A stretch of 64,000 bases of DNA, taken from positions 1-64,000 of IMG/VR virus record IMGVR_UViG_3300042691_014897; one strand, 5' to 3'. The translations under genes and the position numbers were made by a program. How positions within the stretch are numbered: position 1 is the stretch's first letter; each line of letters opens with the position of its first letter. Shown here in pieces: positions 1-8,900 of this stretch. The notes under the pieces are model-generated. The model was given only the letters and a program-made list of their open reading frames with translations, had not been told where the DNA came from and searched no databases. This DNA is from a virus.

Positions 1-1483
1 TCATACGCACTACTAACAATAGTGCGGCTACTAGGTCATCGTGCTGACCGTCTTTGGCTTTAAAGCTAACGCCGCTGGCTATGTAAGTCTTAAGTTCGCT
101 GATTAAAGTACGACTGTGTATCTTCATTTTGTCTTCTTCGATTAGAAACTTTAATCTCGCACACGCAGATATTTTATTACCAAATGTTGTGTTAAATCCT
201 TTACGGAATTTTCTCACATGTCCTTTACGCTGTGGCTCACTGACAAACATTCCAGGAAACGTTTCTTCGCCGAGATCGTTAATAACGACCAGGGCCGCTT
301 CACCAACTGTGTTATTTTCTACACTCCAGTATATATTATTGTTAAATCCTGAACCACATTCTGACTCAATATATTTTAATACATCCCGGAATATTTTAAC
401 CTGTTGTTGCACAGGAGTAATGTTGTGTTGCCACTCTGCAACTTGTGTAAAACTAGGTAATTCAAATACTTGAATACCAGAATAATCCCCGCCTGTTCCT
501 AGACTAGGATCTAATGCGGCAATGTATAAATTACCAGGTTGTGGCTTTTTATACCATCGAACCTGTCCCATTTTAAACTGAGGCTCACGACCAAGTAGTT
601 CTGATAATTTAATACTGTTGATCAGTGTTTCATCAAATACTAAGAATTCACAACCATATTCACGACGGAAACGCTCTTCGCCAATTCGGCCAATTTCAGC
701 TTCTTTCCATGCATCATCACGGTCAGGGTGTTCCCACCAATCTGCTTTAAATCCATGAAACCCGTTGCGGCCTAATCCATCGTCTTTGGCATTTCCGTAA
801 GCATCGAAAAGGTCTTGACTTTCTTTCCAAATATTAGCAAATGTATCTTCGTCTGAGTTAGGAGTTGATGTAATAATCGCCTTACCACCAGTTGCTAGTG
901 TAGGCGATATTGAAGTCCAGAACTCTTCAGCGATGTTAGGTTGTACGAACGCAAACTCGTCACAGTATAATAATGAAATACTCATACCACGACCCGTTGT
1001 GCCAGTAGTTGTTTGACTTACAATACGTGAACCATTATCGAATTCGATTGATCCTTTATTATAACTAACGACCCCACAGCGGACAAAATCTGGACACAGT
1101 TCGTATCCATAACGGATACGTTGCATGATTTCCTGAGCACCTGTATATTTGTGTGCGGCTACTAGAATAGTTTGGTCTGGATGGAACATAGCATACCACA
1201 GTAAGTAGCCTGCGGCACAGGTAGTCTTGCCACTCTGTCGTGGCATCATGTTAATATTAAAACGAAAATCGTGATAACTGTGTAACAGTCTTAATTGATA
1301 TTCGAAAGGCTCAAACTTCATCTTACCTTTAGTAGGATGCTGTATGTGGAAGAAGTTTTTAGCGAAGTGAAGATAACCTTCTACAGGGTCAGCACATTGA
1401 AGCAGATCTTGTACCTGCGACTCGCTAAACTTTTCTTTGGTGTGTGCCTTTTTAGTTAAGACACCATCTAAACTTTTTGCCAT
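1..1483 (-). CDS. 17: Large terminase subunit gp17, 3' end outside window
   Basis: This is the packaging motor ATPase and headful nuclease. The frame is open from the ATG at 1483 to the window edge (494 codons), so the C-terminal end is missing. The N-terminal ATPase carries a Walker A motif, RQSGKTT, at about residues 82-88, and a Walker B-like LLYCDEF further on. The C-terminal nuclease shows an acidic ALDPSLGTGGDYSG motif and a second acidic cluster, GQHDDLVAALL, near the cut end. The order gp16, two unknown genes, gp17 differs from T4, where 16 and 17 are adjacent. The gene follows a strong terminator, and a late-type TGTAAATA box ends five bases before the ATG with no Shine-Dalgarno sequence, so a leaderless message is likely. 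Identity is very secure. Confidence 0.97.
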   Translation of the reverse strand, partial: MAKSLDGVLTKKAHTKEKFSESQVQDLLQCADPVEGYLHFAKNFFHIQHPTKGKMKFEPFEYQLRLLHSYHDFRFNINMMPRQSGKTTCAAGYLLWYAMFHPDQTILVAAHKYTGAQEIMQRIRYGYELCPDFVRCGVVSYNKGSIEFDNGSRIVSQTTTGTTGRGMSISLLYCDEFAFVQPNIAEEFWTSISPTLATGGKAIITSTPNSDEDTFANIWKESQDLFDAYGNAKDDGLGRNGFHGFKADWWEHPDRDDAWKEAEIGRIGEERFRREYGCEFLVFDETLINSIKLSELLGREPQFKMGQVRWYKKPQPGNLYIAALDPSLGTGGDYSGIQVFELPSFTQVAEWQHNITPVQQQVKIFRDVLKYIESECGSGFNNNIYWSVENNTVGEAALVVINDLGEETFPGMFVSEPQRKGHVRKFRKGFNTTFGNKISACARLKFLIEEDKMKIHSRTLISELKTYIASGVSFKAKDGQHDDLVAALLLVVRM

Positions 1484-1488
1484 AACTT

Positions 1489-1496
1489 TATTTACA
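1489..1496 (-). promoter_or_regulatory. Late-type promoter box for gp17
   Basis: On the minus strand this reads TGTAAATA, one base off the T4 late consensus TATAAATA, followed by five bases and the gp17 ATG. It directly follows the terminator at 1501-1524. The spacing puts the expected transcription start at or next to the start codon. Confidence 0.5.
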
Positions 1497-1497
1497 T

Positions 1498-1524
1498 AAA
1501 AAAAGGGGCATTTCTGCCCCTTTT
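1498..1524 (-). terminator. Rho-independent terminator between the 259-aa gene and gp17
   Basis: A perfect stem of AAAAGGGGCA against TGCCCCTTTT encloses a four-base loop. Read on the minus strand it ends in seven T. It lies just after the stop of the 259-aa gene and before gp17, so it should end the upstream transcript and leave gp17 to its own promoter. Confidence 0.85.
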
Positions 1525-1543
1525 GATCACTGCTGACGAATTA

Positions 1544-2323
1544 TTACATGCCGTATTTTTGCTTGTGTGCTAGTTCCATTGCAGATACTTCTTGATCTGT
1601 CATTCCTGGTTTAAAACTTTTTAATTGTCCGATTTTTGCTAATCTTAGTCGTATATTATTATCAACAAGTTCTTGTGCTCGACGTGCCTTGTCGGCTGCA
1701 TTTGCCTGAACTGTCTGTTGCATTCTCTGTTGAAAATCAGCTTCGTCGGATGCTTTTCTTAAAGCGGGGCGATCGAACATTGTTTCATCTGTGCGACGCT
1801 CTTTAACTTCTTGATATAGATTGTTTAGTTGTGCGATTAAACTTTCGCTAACACCTGGTTGCATTGGATTGCCGCCGCCGTTAACTTTTTCTGCTTCTGC
1901 ACCTTTACTAAACAAGTCATCGCCGGTTGGAGTTACTGCATCGATACCTGCTGTTTGTGCGTCTGGTTGATTAGCAAACTCTTCCATACCGACTAGTACT
2001 GCATCAGCATCTTTATCGCCCATGCTTGGTTTTTCAATGTTGCGTAGAATATCTAGCAAATCTTTAATGCCACCTGAACCACTACCGTTCATGCTAACGT
2101 TCATAGTAACATTATCTGGTTGCTTAGATGCCATTGAACTCATAGGACTCATCATACCACCACATTCATCAACTCCCTCTTCGCCCATTAGCGGGGTTTC
2201 AGCTTCTGTATCTGCAGGTGTCATTCCGCCTTCTTGGACTTCGTTGTCGTCTTGGCTTAGGTATTTGTCTTCAGCAGATGTGTCTAGCTCTGCCATTTTT
2301 TCTAATAGGTCTTTGAAATTCAT
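1544..2323 (-). CDS. Hypothetical acidic virion-associated protein, 259 aa
   Basis: I do not recognise a family. The protein is hydrophilic, with a Met/Gly/Ser-rich middle (GGMMSPMSSM) and a basic, coiled-coil-prone C-terminal third rich in Gln, Arg and Ala. The N terminus, MNFKDLLEKMAE, resembles capsid-targeting peptides of T4-like phages, and LLE at residues 6-8 fits the (L/I)xE cleavage rule of the gp21 protease. It lies between a probable head protein and gp17, ends at a terminator, and starts five bases after the upstream stop, so the two are co-transcribed. An internal head or core protein is a reasonable guess from position and N terminus, but the function is not established. Confidence 0.75.
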   Translation of the reverse strand: MNFKDLLEKMAELDTSAEDKYLSQDDNEVQEGGMTPADTEAETPLMGEEGVDECGGMMSPMSSMASKQPDNVTMNVSMNGSGSGGIKDLLDILRNIEKPSMGDKDADAVLVGMEEFANQPDAQTAGIDAVTPTGDDLFSKGAEAEKVNGGGNPMQPGVSESLIAQLNNLYQEVKERRTDETMFDRPALRKASDEADFQQRMQQTVQANAADKARRAQELVDNNIRLRLAKIGQLKSFKPGMTDQEVSAMELAHKQKYGM

Positions 2324-2327
2324 ATTT

Positions 2328-2861
2328 TTATCCTTTGGCTGCTGGAACTTTGTCTGCTAACAACTGATCGTTAACGCCTTTGTACTGTTCACCGCCGTGT
2401 TTAACTTTGCTTAATTCTTTGATAAGACTCATGGCCTGCTTCTCACCTACCATGCTTTGTCCTTTATTGTCTGTTTCGTAATCTTTGTTCAATAGTGCTT
2501 CGCCTGACTTTTCGTCGTTGGCATGGTTAAGTGCTATCTCGGCTTCTTCTAGTGGTGTACGCACACGAATTGCATCTAAACTGCAATTAAGTTTTTGTGA
2601 AACTAAAGAACGTACTGTTTCGCTGTTTGTAGGATATGCTGTGCATAGATCAAAGATTGTAACATTGGTATTCTTAATGTTTGGAAAATCTTGGTGTGTT
2701 TCCGCGATCGGTAAACGCTTACCACCTGAACATTTTTCAACTTTATATGCTGAAAGTGCTGACTTGATGTGGTCGCTGGCTTTTTCATAGTCGCCGGCGA
2801 GTTTTACCTTAAACTCGTAGACTTTTTTACTTTCTGTTAGATATTCTTTAAATGATTTCAT
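2328..2861 (-). CDS. Putative internal head protein with capsid-targeting-like N terminus, 177 aa
   Basis: The N terminus, MKSFKEYLTE, closely resembles the T4 capsid-targeting sequence of internal proteins (MKTYQEFIAE). LTE at residues 8-10 is a good match to the (L/I)xE site cut by the prohead protease gp21. The body has an alpha/beta pattern starting at YEFKVKLAG, with conserved-looking segments RLPIAETHQDFP and IRVRTPLEEAE. Proteins of this type recur next to packaging genes in marine T4-like phages, as far as I recall. The ATG at 2861 has a modest upstream AGGAT, and a late box overlaps the stop of gp16. A role inside the capsid is inferred from the N-terminal peptide only. Confidence 0.8.
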   Translation of the reverse strand: MKSFKEYLTESKKVYEFKVKLAGDYEKASDHIKSALSAYKVEKCSGGKRLPIAETHQDFPNIKNTNVTIFDLCTAYPTNSETVRSLVSQKLNCSLDAIRVRTPLEEAEIALNHANDEKSGEALLNKDYETDNKGQSMVGEKQAMSLIKELSKVKHGGEQYKGVNDQLLADKVPAAKG

Positions 2862-2879
2862 AGCAATTATCCTGATACA

Positions 2880-3374
2880 TTATTTATTCATATTTTTAAG
2901 TTTTTCAAGCAGGCTATTGCGATCTGATACTATAAACCCGTCACCGTTTAGGTTAATACCAGCATCTTCACTAGTAGCAGATTCTTGATCTAATTTTTGC
3001 TTCTTTAGCTGTAGTTCGATCATGCGTAATTTTTTATCTATTTTCGCGGCTTTTGCATCAATAGCATTTTTAAGCATTCCACCTGCAACTTCAAAGATAC
3101 GCCCACTGTACCTAGCTTCAACGTTCATACCCAGATCCATGAGATCGTCGTAGGCATCTGTAGCACGTTGAGCCAGTGCATCAAACTCTGCGTCGCTCGC
3201 ATCTCCTAAGCCTTTAACCGCAGGCAGAGCTGCCGCAATTTTATCAAACTCGGATATATCTCTTAAAAGAGGCTGACTTTGAGCTTTTGCTTCTTTTTGT
3301 TTTTTCTTTTCTTCTTGCTTGATAAGATCTTTACTAGCAGGAAGATTTAGTAATTCTTCAAGTTTTTTAGTCAT
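2880..3374 (-). CDS. 16: Small terminase subunit gp16
   Basis: This is the DNA-recognition subunit of the packaging enzyme, which stimulates gp17 and selects the genome. It has 164 residues from the ATG at 3374, the same length as T4 gp16. A charged Lys/Glu N-terminal helix precedes a central region containing RRATDAYDDL-like and RIFEVAGGMLKNAID-like segments, typical of the helical oligomerisation core. The tail is Lys/Gln-rich and coiled. An in-frame TTG at 3389 would add five residues, but the AGGTG there is almost touching it, so the ATG is preferred, although its own ribosome site is weak. Position directly downstream of gp4 and upstream of the head-protein pair supports the call. Confidence 0.82.
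   Translation of the reverse strand: MTKKLEELLNLPASKDLIKQEEKKKQKEAKAQSQPLLRDISEFDKIAAALPAVKGLGDASDAEFDALAQRATDAYDDLMDLGMNVEARYSGRIFEVAGGMLKNAIDAKAAKIDKKLRMIELQLKKQKLDQESATSEDAGINLNGDGFIVSDRNSLLEKLKNMNK
2881..2888 (-). promoter_or_regulatory. Late-type promoter AATAAATA
   Basis: The minus strand reads AATAAATA, overlapping the stop codon of gp16 and 20 bases before the ATG of the 177-aa head-protein gene. It matches seven of eight bases of the T4 late consensus and should serve the 177- and 259-aa genes. Confidence 0.55.
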
Positions 3375-3385
3375 AATATTACTTA

Positions 3386-3820
3386 TCAAGCACCTTGGTG
3401 GAACAGATCATTTTCGCTTAGTATTCTAAACTTAATGCCCTGCTGTTTACACCATAAATTGGCAGCGGCCCATTTTGCCTGATTTTTAACATACTGTGCT
3501 TGATTATATTTGTTCTTACCTACACGTTCTAGAATTGCTTGACTAGCAGGTTTTACTTCAATTAATTCAACATGCATTCTGCTGTTCTTATCAAGATACT
3601 GTATAAAGAAATCAGGAACATAAATTGTCTGGCGACCAGTTAGAGGATCTCGATAGGGGATGCTGATTGCTTCACTCGCCCATTTTTGCACACTAGGATG
3701 CGTATCACAAAACCGCATAAAACTCCACTCCCAGGAACTACGATATGTCGGCTGTTTAGTGCCTACATACTTTCCGGGGTTTGACATTGTGAACTTACCT
3801 TTTGCAAATTTCCCAGCCAT
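3386..3820 (-). CDS. 4: Head completion protein gp4
   Basis: T4 gp4 (also 50/65) is added after packaging and completes the head before tail joining. The 144-residue protein matches the family in length and in the sequence RSSWEWSFMRFCDTHPSV, followed by WASEAISIPY. A YVPDFF and a later ELIEVKP form the PD-(D/E)xK-like pattern of the TnsA-type nuclease fold seen in this family, with a Glu in the first helix. Whether it is catalytically active cannot be read from sequence alone. It is packed between the 123-aa protein (one base apart) and gp16, whose TTG overlaps its stop. Confidence 0.9.
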   Translation of the reverse strand: MAGKFAKGKFTMSNPGKYVGTKQPTYRSSWEWSFMRFCDTHPSVQKWASEAISIPYRDPLTGRQTIYVPDFFIQYLDKNSRMHVELIEVKPASQAILERVGKNKYNQAQYVKNQAKWAAANLWCKQQGIKFRILSENDLFHQGA

Positions 3821-3821
3821 T

Positions 3822-4193
3822 TTATACTAAAATATTTCTAGTTTCGTAGTTGTCAACTAGAGGTGCTACCCGATATCCTAATAGACTAGTTTTTTCTCGG
3901 TAGCTATTAAGGACTTGGGCAACTACTTGATTTAACTGTACTTGAGTTAAATTTTTTAATGTTTCGATTAATTGAAAGACGTTAACATTGTCTTGTCTTG
4001 CCTGGTTTAGTAACACTATTCCAGTGCTTCTTGCGCTAGACTCGTCAAATCCGTTTTTCATAAAGAATCCAACTACTGCATCAATTTGATTGCTAGGAAA
4101 GCTAACTTCATTGACAAAAAATTTATCAAAGAAAACTTTAACTTCATCTGTTGAACTACTAGCATCTTGTACTTGTGGTAAATTAGTAGACAT
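3822..4193 (-). CDS. Conserved hypothetical T4-like structural-operon protein, 123 aa
   Basis: There is no recognisable enzyme motif. The protein is mostly alpha-helical, with the repeated pattern of a short helical bundle (VDAVVGFFMKNGFDESSA, then VFQLIETLKNLTQVQLNQVV). It ends in an RNILV tail of the kind I recall in marine T4-like phages at the same position beside gp4 and the tube genes. It starts three bases downstream of the tube-like gene and ends one base before gp4, so it belongs to the tail/neck transcription unit. A tail- or neck-assembly role is inferred from context only. Confidence 0.75.
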   Translation of the reverse strand: MSTNLPQVQDASSSTDEVKVFFDKFFVNEVSFPSNQIDAVVGFFMKNGFDESSARSTGIVLLNQARQDNVNVFQLIETLKNLTQVQLNQVVAQVLNSYREKTSLLGYRVAPLVDNYETRNILV

Positions 4194-4196
4194 ATA

Positions 4197-5213
4197 TTAT
4201 CCTAAATTTCGTTGTTTTGCGATAATTGCTGTGGCTGCGGCAGCACCTGCAACTGCACCTGCACCGGCTGCTACGGCAATAATAGGAAATTCATAACCCT
4301 GCAAACCGGAAACTTTAGGACTTGTATTTTTTACTGCCTGTGATACAAGATTCGATACTGATTGCTTTTCTTGAGTGTTTTGGTAGGTGTTAACCTGTGT
4401 AGCTACTTGATTTAAAAATTCTAATAAATTTCCGCTCGAAGCATTAGTACTCAAGAAAGATGACAAGGCTGATGTTTCTGATCCTTTTAATGGACTTGGC
4501 GTTTTATCGTAGTGTTCTAAACCAAAACCTTCTGGTTCACCTTCGGCAACAGCACCTCTACCGTATTCTACAGCTTCGTAGGATAGTTGCATAGTATTAT
4601 CATGTCCTTGTCCTTGGCCGTAGTCAACTTTATTATGATTCCAACTAGTGATGATAGGATTTTTAAGAGTATAGCTAACAAATTCTTTTCTAGCCATTTG
4701 ATAAATCGTTATAGATTCAAAGAAAGGATTTGTGCTACCGTTGTCTAGGCCGTATGGTGTTGTGATATAACTGTAATTCTTTGTGGCATTTCTTTTATAC
4801 GCAGAAGGATCGGATGCGCTAATACTATCAGCATAGTAATAGCTATAATAATTTTGCCATAACTCATTAATCACACCCATGTTGTCGTCGTGGAACGTTA
4901 CATTTATAGGTTGAAACTTGTGTGTTGTTTGTACAATCTTTTTTCTATTATATTGATTAAGAGTTTCTGCGGTAATAGAAAAACTAGGCAGATCGCAACT
5001 TTTTACTAACATATTAATTTCATTTCTATGCCTTTGTACTAGATTAATTTCTCTCAGTGCTGATTGATTAATTCTAAAAGCGACATGGAATAAAAATTTA
5101 TGTTTTGGTGCTAGTCTAAACTGATCGTCGGTGAACATTCTCGCCGCGTGTTGTGGATCACGAAGAGTAACGTTACTGTCAGTATATAAAAATTGATTAG
5201 GTGTAAATGCCAT
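4197..5213 (-). CDS. Tail-tube-like protein, possible tube initiator, 338 aa
   Basis: The central part has the hallmarks of the contractile-tail tube fold: LVKSCDLPSFSI, a variable N-Y-R-K turn, then FQPINVTFHDDNMGVINELWQNYYSYYY. The first 30 residues and the Ala/Gly-rich hydrophobic C-terminal tail (AVAAGAGAVAGAAAATAII) are extra. The tail could be a short membrane-like or packing helix. Because gp19 lies just upstream, this is a second tube-type protein. By analogy with T4 it could be the tube initiator (gp54/gp48 role), but the sequence does not decide this. The gene has its own late box five bases before the ATG, no Shine-Dalgarno, and is separated from gp19 by a terminator. Confidence 0.72.
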   Translation of the reverse strand: MAFTPNQFLYTDSNVTLRDPQHAARMFTDDQFRLAPKHKFLFHVAFRINQSALREINLVQRHRNEINMLVKSCDLPSFSITAETLNQYNRKKIVQTTHKFQPINVTFHDDNMGVINELWQNYYSYYYADSISASDPSAYKRNATKNYSYITTPYGLDNGSTNPFFESITIYQMARKEFVSYTLKNPIITSWNHNKVDYGQGQGHDNTMQLSYEAVEYGRGAVAEGEPEGFGLEHYDKTPSPLKGSETSALSSFLSTNASSGNLLEFLNQVATQVNTYQNTQEKQSVSNLVSQAVKNTSPKVSGLQGYEFPIIAVAAGAGAVAGAAAATAIIAKQRNLG

Positions 5214-5218
5214 ACAAA

Positions 5219-5226
5219 TATTTATC
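5219..5226 (-). promoter_or_regulatory. Late promoter GATAAATA, leaderless geometry
   Basis: The minus strand reads GATAAATA, then TTTGT, then the ATG of the 338-aa tube-like gene. No purine-rich ribosome site is present. The start of transcription expected about six bases after the box falls on or beside the ATG. Confidence 0.6.
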
Positions 5227-5233
5227 CGTGGCT

Positions 5234-5251
5234 ATTAACTACGTAGTTAAT
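5234..5251. repeat. 18-bp perfect palindrome upstream of a late promoter
   Basis: ATTAACTACGTAGTTAAT is its own reverse complement. It lies eight bases upstream of the GATAAATA box and after the gp19 terminator on the minus strand. It could be an operator-like protein site; chance cannot be excluded. Confidence 0.5.
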
Positions 5252-5261
5252 GAATACCTAT

Positions 5262-5289
5262 AAAAAAGGCCTAACAAGTAGGCCAATTT
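5262..5289 (-). terminator. Terminator after gp19
   Basis: The stem GGCCTA/TAGGCC has a five-base loop and is flanked by AT tracts. On the minus strand it is followed by a T run (complement of 5262-5267). It begins a few bases past the gp19 stop and separates the sheath-tube unit from the 338-aa gene. Confidence 0.75.
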
Positions 5290-5291
5290 TA

Positions 5292-5915
5292 TTATCTTGC
5301 ACCAGAAGCTGTTGCCGCTGTACCGATTCTTCTTGTTGATGGAGCTGCCGCACCACCTGAAGTTTGGATACAGTTATCAGGTTGTATTGATAAATCAATG
5401 GTCAACATGCTCTGATCTGTGTAGCTTAATGCATTATAGTTAGCAGAAATAATATAGCAACCATAGCATTCCCATGTTTCAAGAATGTTTGGTGCTTGAG
5501 CTCCGTTACCGCCGTCTAACATTTCAACTCTCATTAAGAATTTATAGTCGCCGCCTGCGGCTGCTGAACTCTGTTCGAAAAAGTCGAACTGTTTCTGCAT
5601 CTGTTCGCCCACTAACTTACTAACTGCACCAGTAACATCATCACGTAGTTTGATAGATAAAGGTTGCCATGTTGGGCGGCCTGCGTAGTTAATTGTTGAG
5701 TTATAAACCATGATTTTCTGGTTTTCAAACTGAACGTTAGGACGAGCCGCATCCTGAACCTGTTTAGTTAGTTCTGTTGTTGGTGTTGAAATACCAAAGT
5801 TTTCAAACATCACTCTATAGCGATATTTTAACTTGGGCATCAACATACCTTGAGCGGTAGCTGATTGATCACTTGCTAAAGGTACTGTAAATTTTGATAA
5901 ACTTGCGATTGCCAT
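5292..5915 (-). CDS. 19: Tail tube protein gp19
   Basis: This is the major inner-tube subunit, through which DNA leaves the particle. Its 207 residues compare with 163 in T4. After a short Ser/Thr/Ala N terminus comes YRVMFENFG, then VQFENQKIMVYNSTINYAGRPTWQPLSIKLRDD, the tube-fold strand pair, and near the C terminus ILETWECYGCYIISANYNALSYTDQ followed by LTIDLSIQPDNCIQ, the typical closing strands. It lies directly downstream of gp18, as in T4 order 18-19, 18 bases apart, with a GGAG-like site before the ATG. The C-terminal Ala/Ser/Arg tail is probably disordered. Confidence 0.93.
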   Translation of the reverse strand: MAIASLSKFTVPLASDQSATAQGMLMPKLKYRYRVMFENFGISTPTTELTKQVQDAARPNVQFENQKIMVYNSTINYAGRPTWQPLSIKLRDDVTGAVSKLVGEQMQKQFDFFEQSSAAAGGDYKFLMRVEMLDGGNGAQAPNILETWECYGCYIISANYNALSYTDQSMLTIDLSIQPDNCIQTSGGAAAPSTRRIGTAATASGAR

Positions 5916-5933
5916 ATTCTATGCTCCGTTATC

Positions 5934-8900
5934 TTATTGTGTTAGGCCTTGAATCTCACCAGTATTCTTCAAGCGTAGTGGAATGTAAATAAATTCAACT
6001 GCTTTAACTGGCTCAATCGCAACGTCTAAGTAAAGTTCATTACGATCAATTCTTGCAGGTGTATTGTTGCTAGTGTCGCAGACTACAATGTAATCGTATA
6101 GAGCACGTTGACCTACTAACTCGAGTAATAGACTTTCTGCCGCACCTTTGAGTTCATCACGTGTGATCTTGTCATTAGGTTCAAACACATATGGCTTGGC
6201 CAACTGTGCAAACTGTCTGCGTAGATACACGACTAAACGTGCAACGTTAATTCTATCTAAACTACTTGCTGATTTAGCACGAGTATATTGACCGTAGTTT
6301 ACAAGGCCTGTTCCAGTTATAAATGTAATTGGATTGACCTTGATACTTGCTAATGTGTCACGCTGACCATTGTTTAGAGCTACTGATTGGAATTCTCCTT
6401 CAGAGTCAACATAGCCAACTGCGGTTGCATTAGTAATACCACCTCTTCTTGTTCCTGCTGGTGCAAACCATGGATAGCTTACTTGGTCGCTTAATGCGAT
6501 TGTGCGTAAGATCATATGGCTTGGTGGTACAGCAATATTGTTTCCTAAATTGTCGCTGGTGTAACCCCATGGATAAAATACACCAACATATTCATCACTG
6601 GTTACAAGTCCTTCATCACCGTCTTCGGTTGCGGCTGATTGGTTAGTCCCCCAGTTACTTAATGTAGTTGCATCAGCGGCTAAACGTGCAGGTGTATCGC
6701 CTACAACAAACGCTGTTAAACCACGATCGTAGTTTAGTGCTTTCATTTCTGCCATTAATTCAGGATATCCTGGGCAAGCTATTAAATTGAACACACGACT
6801 TTCTTCATCGCGCATTTGTTGGTTGCTGTTTACCAAGGCTTGTAATGCTTGTACAACAACTTTACGCTGTGCTTTGCGACCGAAAGTACCGGATCCATTT
6901 TCTTGATTAGCTGACTCTGTTACCCAACGATGTGGATAGTAGTCTGCCATACTTTCGTCGTCAGCACGTGGATTGTCACTGGCTAAATCTACATAATCAC
7001 GTACAAATTTCTTGACGTTAAATCCTGAACGACGTAAGTTCCATAACAACATGCCTCTTGGATAAATTGCTGGATCTGGTGCATCAAAGTCTAAGAAATC
7101 TGAAGTTGCTAGAGCGGCAATGGTTGCCGGTTCTGATTCATCTCCGGAAGTTGACCAGCGAGCATCTGCAAATAAAATTCCATCTTCTGTTGTTTGATCA
7201 GCAGTATTAACCTGCACCCATTTTTGTAAATCTAAGTTATAACGATAGATTTTAGGGAAGTTTTCTAGGTCACTAGTGTCAACCCAAATATCACCTAACT
7301 TTCTTCCATCGGTAGTTTTTTCACCTGGTTTAGTTGCACTTACAATTACGCTAGCTTCTGCGTATTCGTTGTTTAATCCCTTCCAGGTATTACCATCGTG
7401 TACCATAATATCAACTTCGTCAATGATACTGCTATACCATAGTTGACCATCGACTGCTTCAGTAGTCGGTGCTACTGCGCTAGTAGTAATATCTGCGTTC
7501 GGACTCCAGTTAGATGCTACAAAAGTATTAATAGTAGAATCTACTTCATACCAATTAGTTGCAGACGATGCTGAAACCCCGTTTCCGAATAATGTTTCTA
7601 AGGCATTGCCTGAATTGTCGTCAAAGAAAATATCTCCGCCGTCTAGATGTTTAATTACTAGTTTTCCATCAACTTTTGCGGCTGTTACTCGAGCATTAGC
7701 ACCTAACTGTGTAGACATCGCTGAAATAAGGTCGTCGATGCCACCAATAAATGATACTGTTACAGGTGTAGTTGGGGTATTTGAATTCTTTTGTGTATAG
7801 GATACAGTAAAGCTACCAGTAACAGATCCAGATAAGGTACCTACTGATGTAATTGTTGTAACACCTGAGTTCTTTCTAGCAAAGATTTGGAAGTTTGCTA
7901 AAGGTTGGCCAGTGTCTTCTGACAAGTTTGATTTAACATAAAGCGTATTTACAGGTAAGTTAATTCCGCCGCCGGTGGGATCAAGTGATCGTAGGGCAGT
8001 AGCACTGTTTGGATGTATTGGCGCAGATACTTCAGTCCAAGCCGCTGTTGTTGAATTATAAATCTTAACTCTCCAACGTGCTCCTAAATTAGGCTCGGTT
8101 GTCTTAACCCATATCGATCCGGTTGGTTTTCCGTCGTTGTAGTCGCTTCCTGAAGTTCTTTTCCAAGCAGGAACAGTATAGTGTGGGCTAATCTGTAGAA
8201 CTGGTGCTTGGAATGTTCCTAAACTAGCGTATCCACCTACTGCTTCGTCGTCTGGAACAAAACCTAAATTATCCACAGCAGTTCCAGAAATTTCAAAATC
8301 GTTAATAGCAAATAATTCTAAAACAGTTCCTCTTGGTGCGGCTGAAACTCCACTATCGGCTGTATGCAAGTTGATTGCACTAGCAAGTGCAGATAAATCA
8401 GTTAATCCAGTTACTGTGACGTCGTAATCATTGCCGTCTACTGTAATAGTGAGGTCTCCACTGAGTGTCGGGTTAGATACTGTTTCTGCAACTGGTAGGC
8501 TTTCCTTCCAATCGTCGGTGCCTACTTTAACCCAACTTCCTAGGTTATTTTTGTAGCATAACACATACTCTTTGTCTTCAAGTACTAGTGCATAATCACC
8601 GACAGCGCCGATACGGCCTGCTGGAACCCCGCCGCTAATATCTCCTGCGTCAGTTACAACTAACGGTATTTTGTTACTAAATGTTTGACCTGCTGGAATA
8701 TTAACCCCATTACCGCTCCACTGGAAAACACCAAAATTACTGTTTGCTGTGTCAAACCATAGTGTACCGTTATCAGGTGGACCTGATGGAACTTCTGCTC
8801 TAGCATTAAGTTCTGCTAGGTCAACGTTAGCACGTACAACGTATGCACGATTGCTTACACCTAAATAACTGTATGCAGCCTGTAGGCCGAATTCGTTCTG

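Noticed and set aside
1-473. 114-aa plus-strand ORF at the left edge
   Set aside because: Antisense to the gp17 nuclease domain, which is clearly coding.
3375-3389. TTG start for gp16
   Set aside because: The nearby AGGTG is too close to the TTG; the internal ATG gives the usual gp16 length. Not fully settled.
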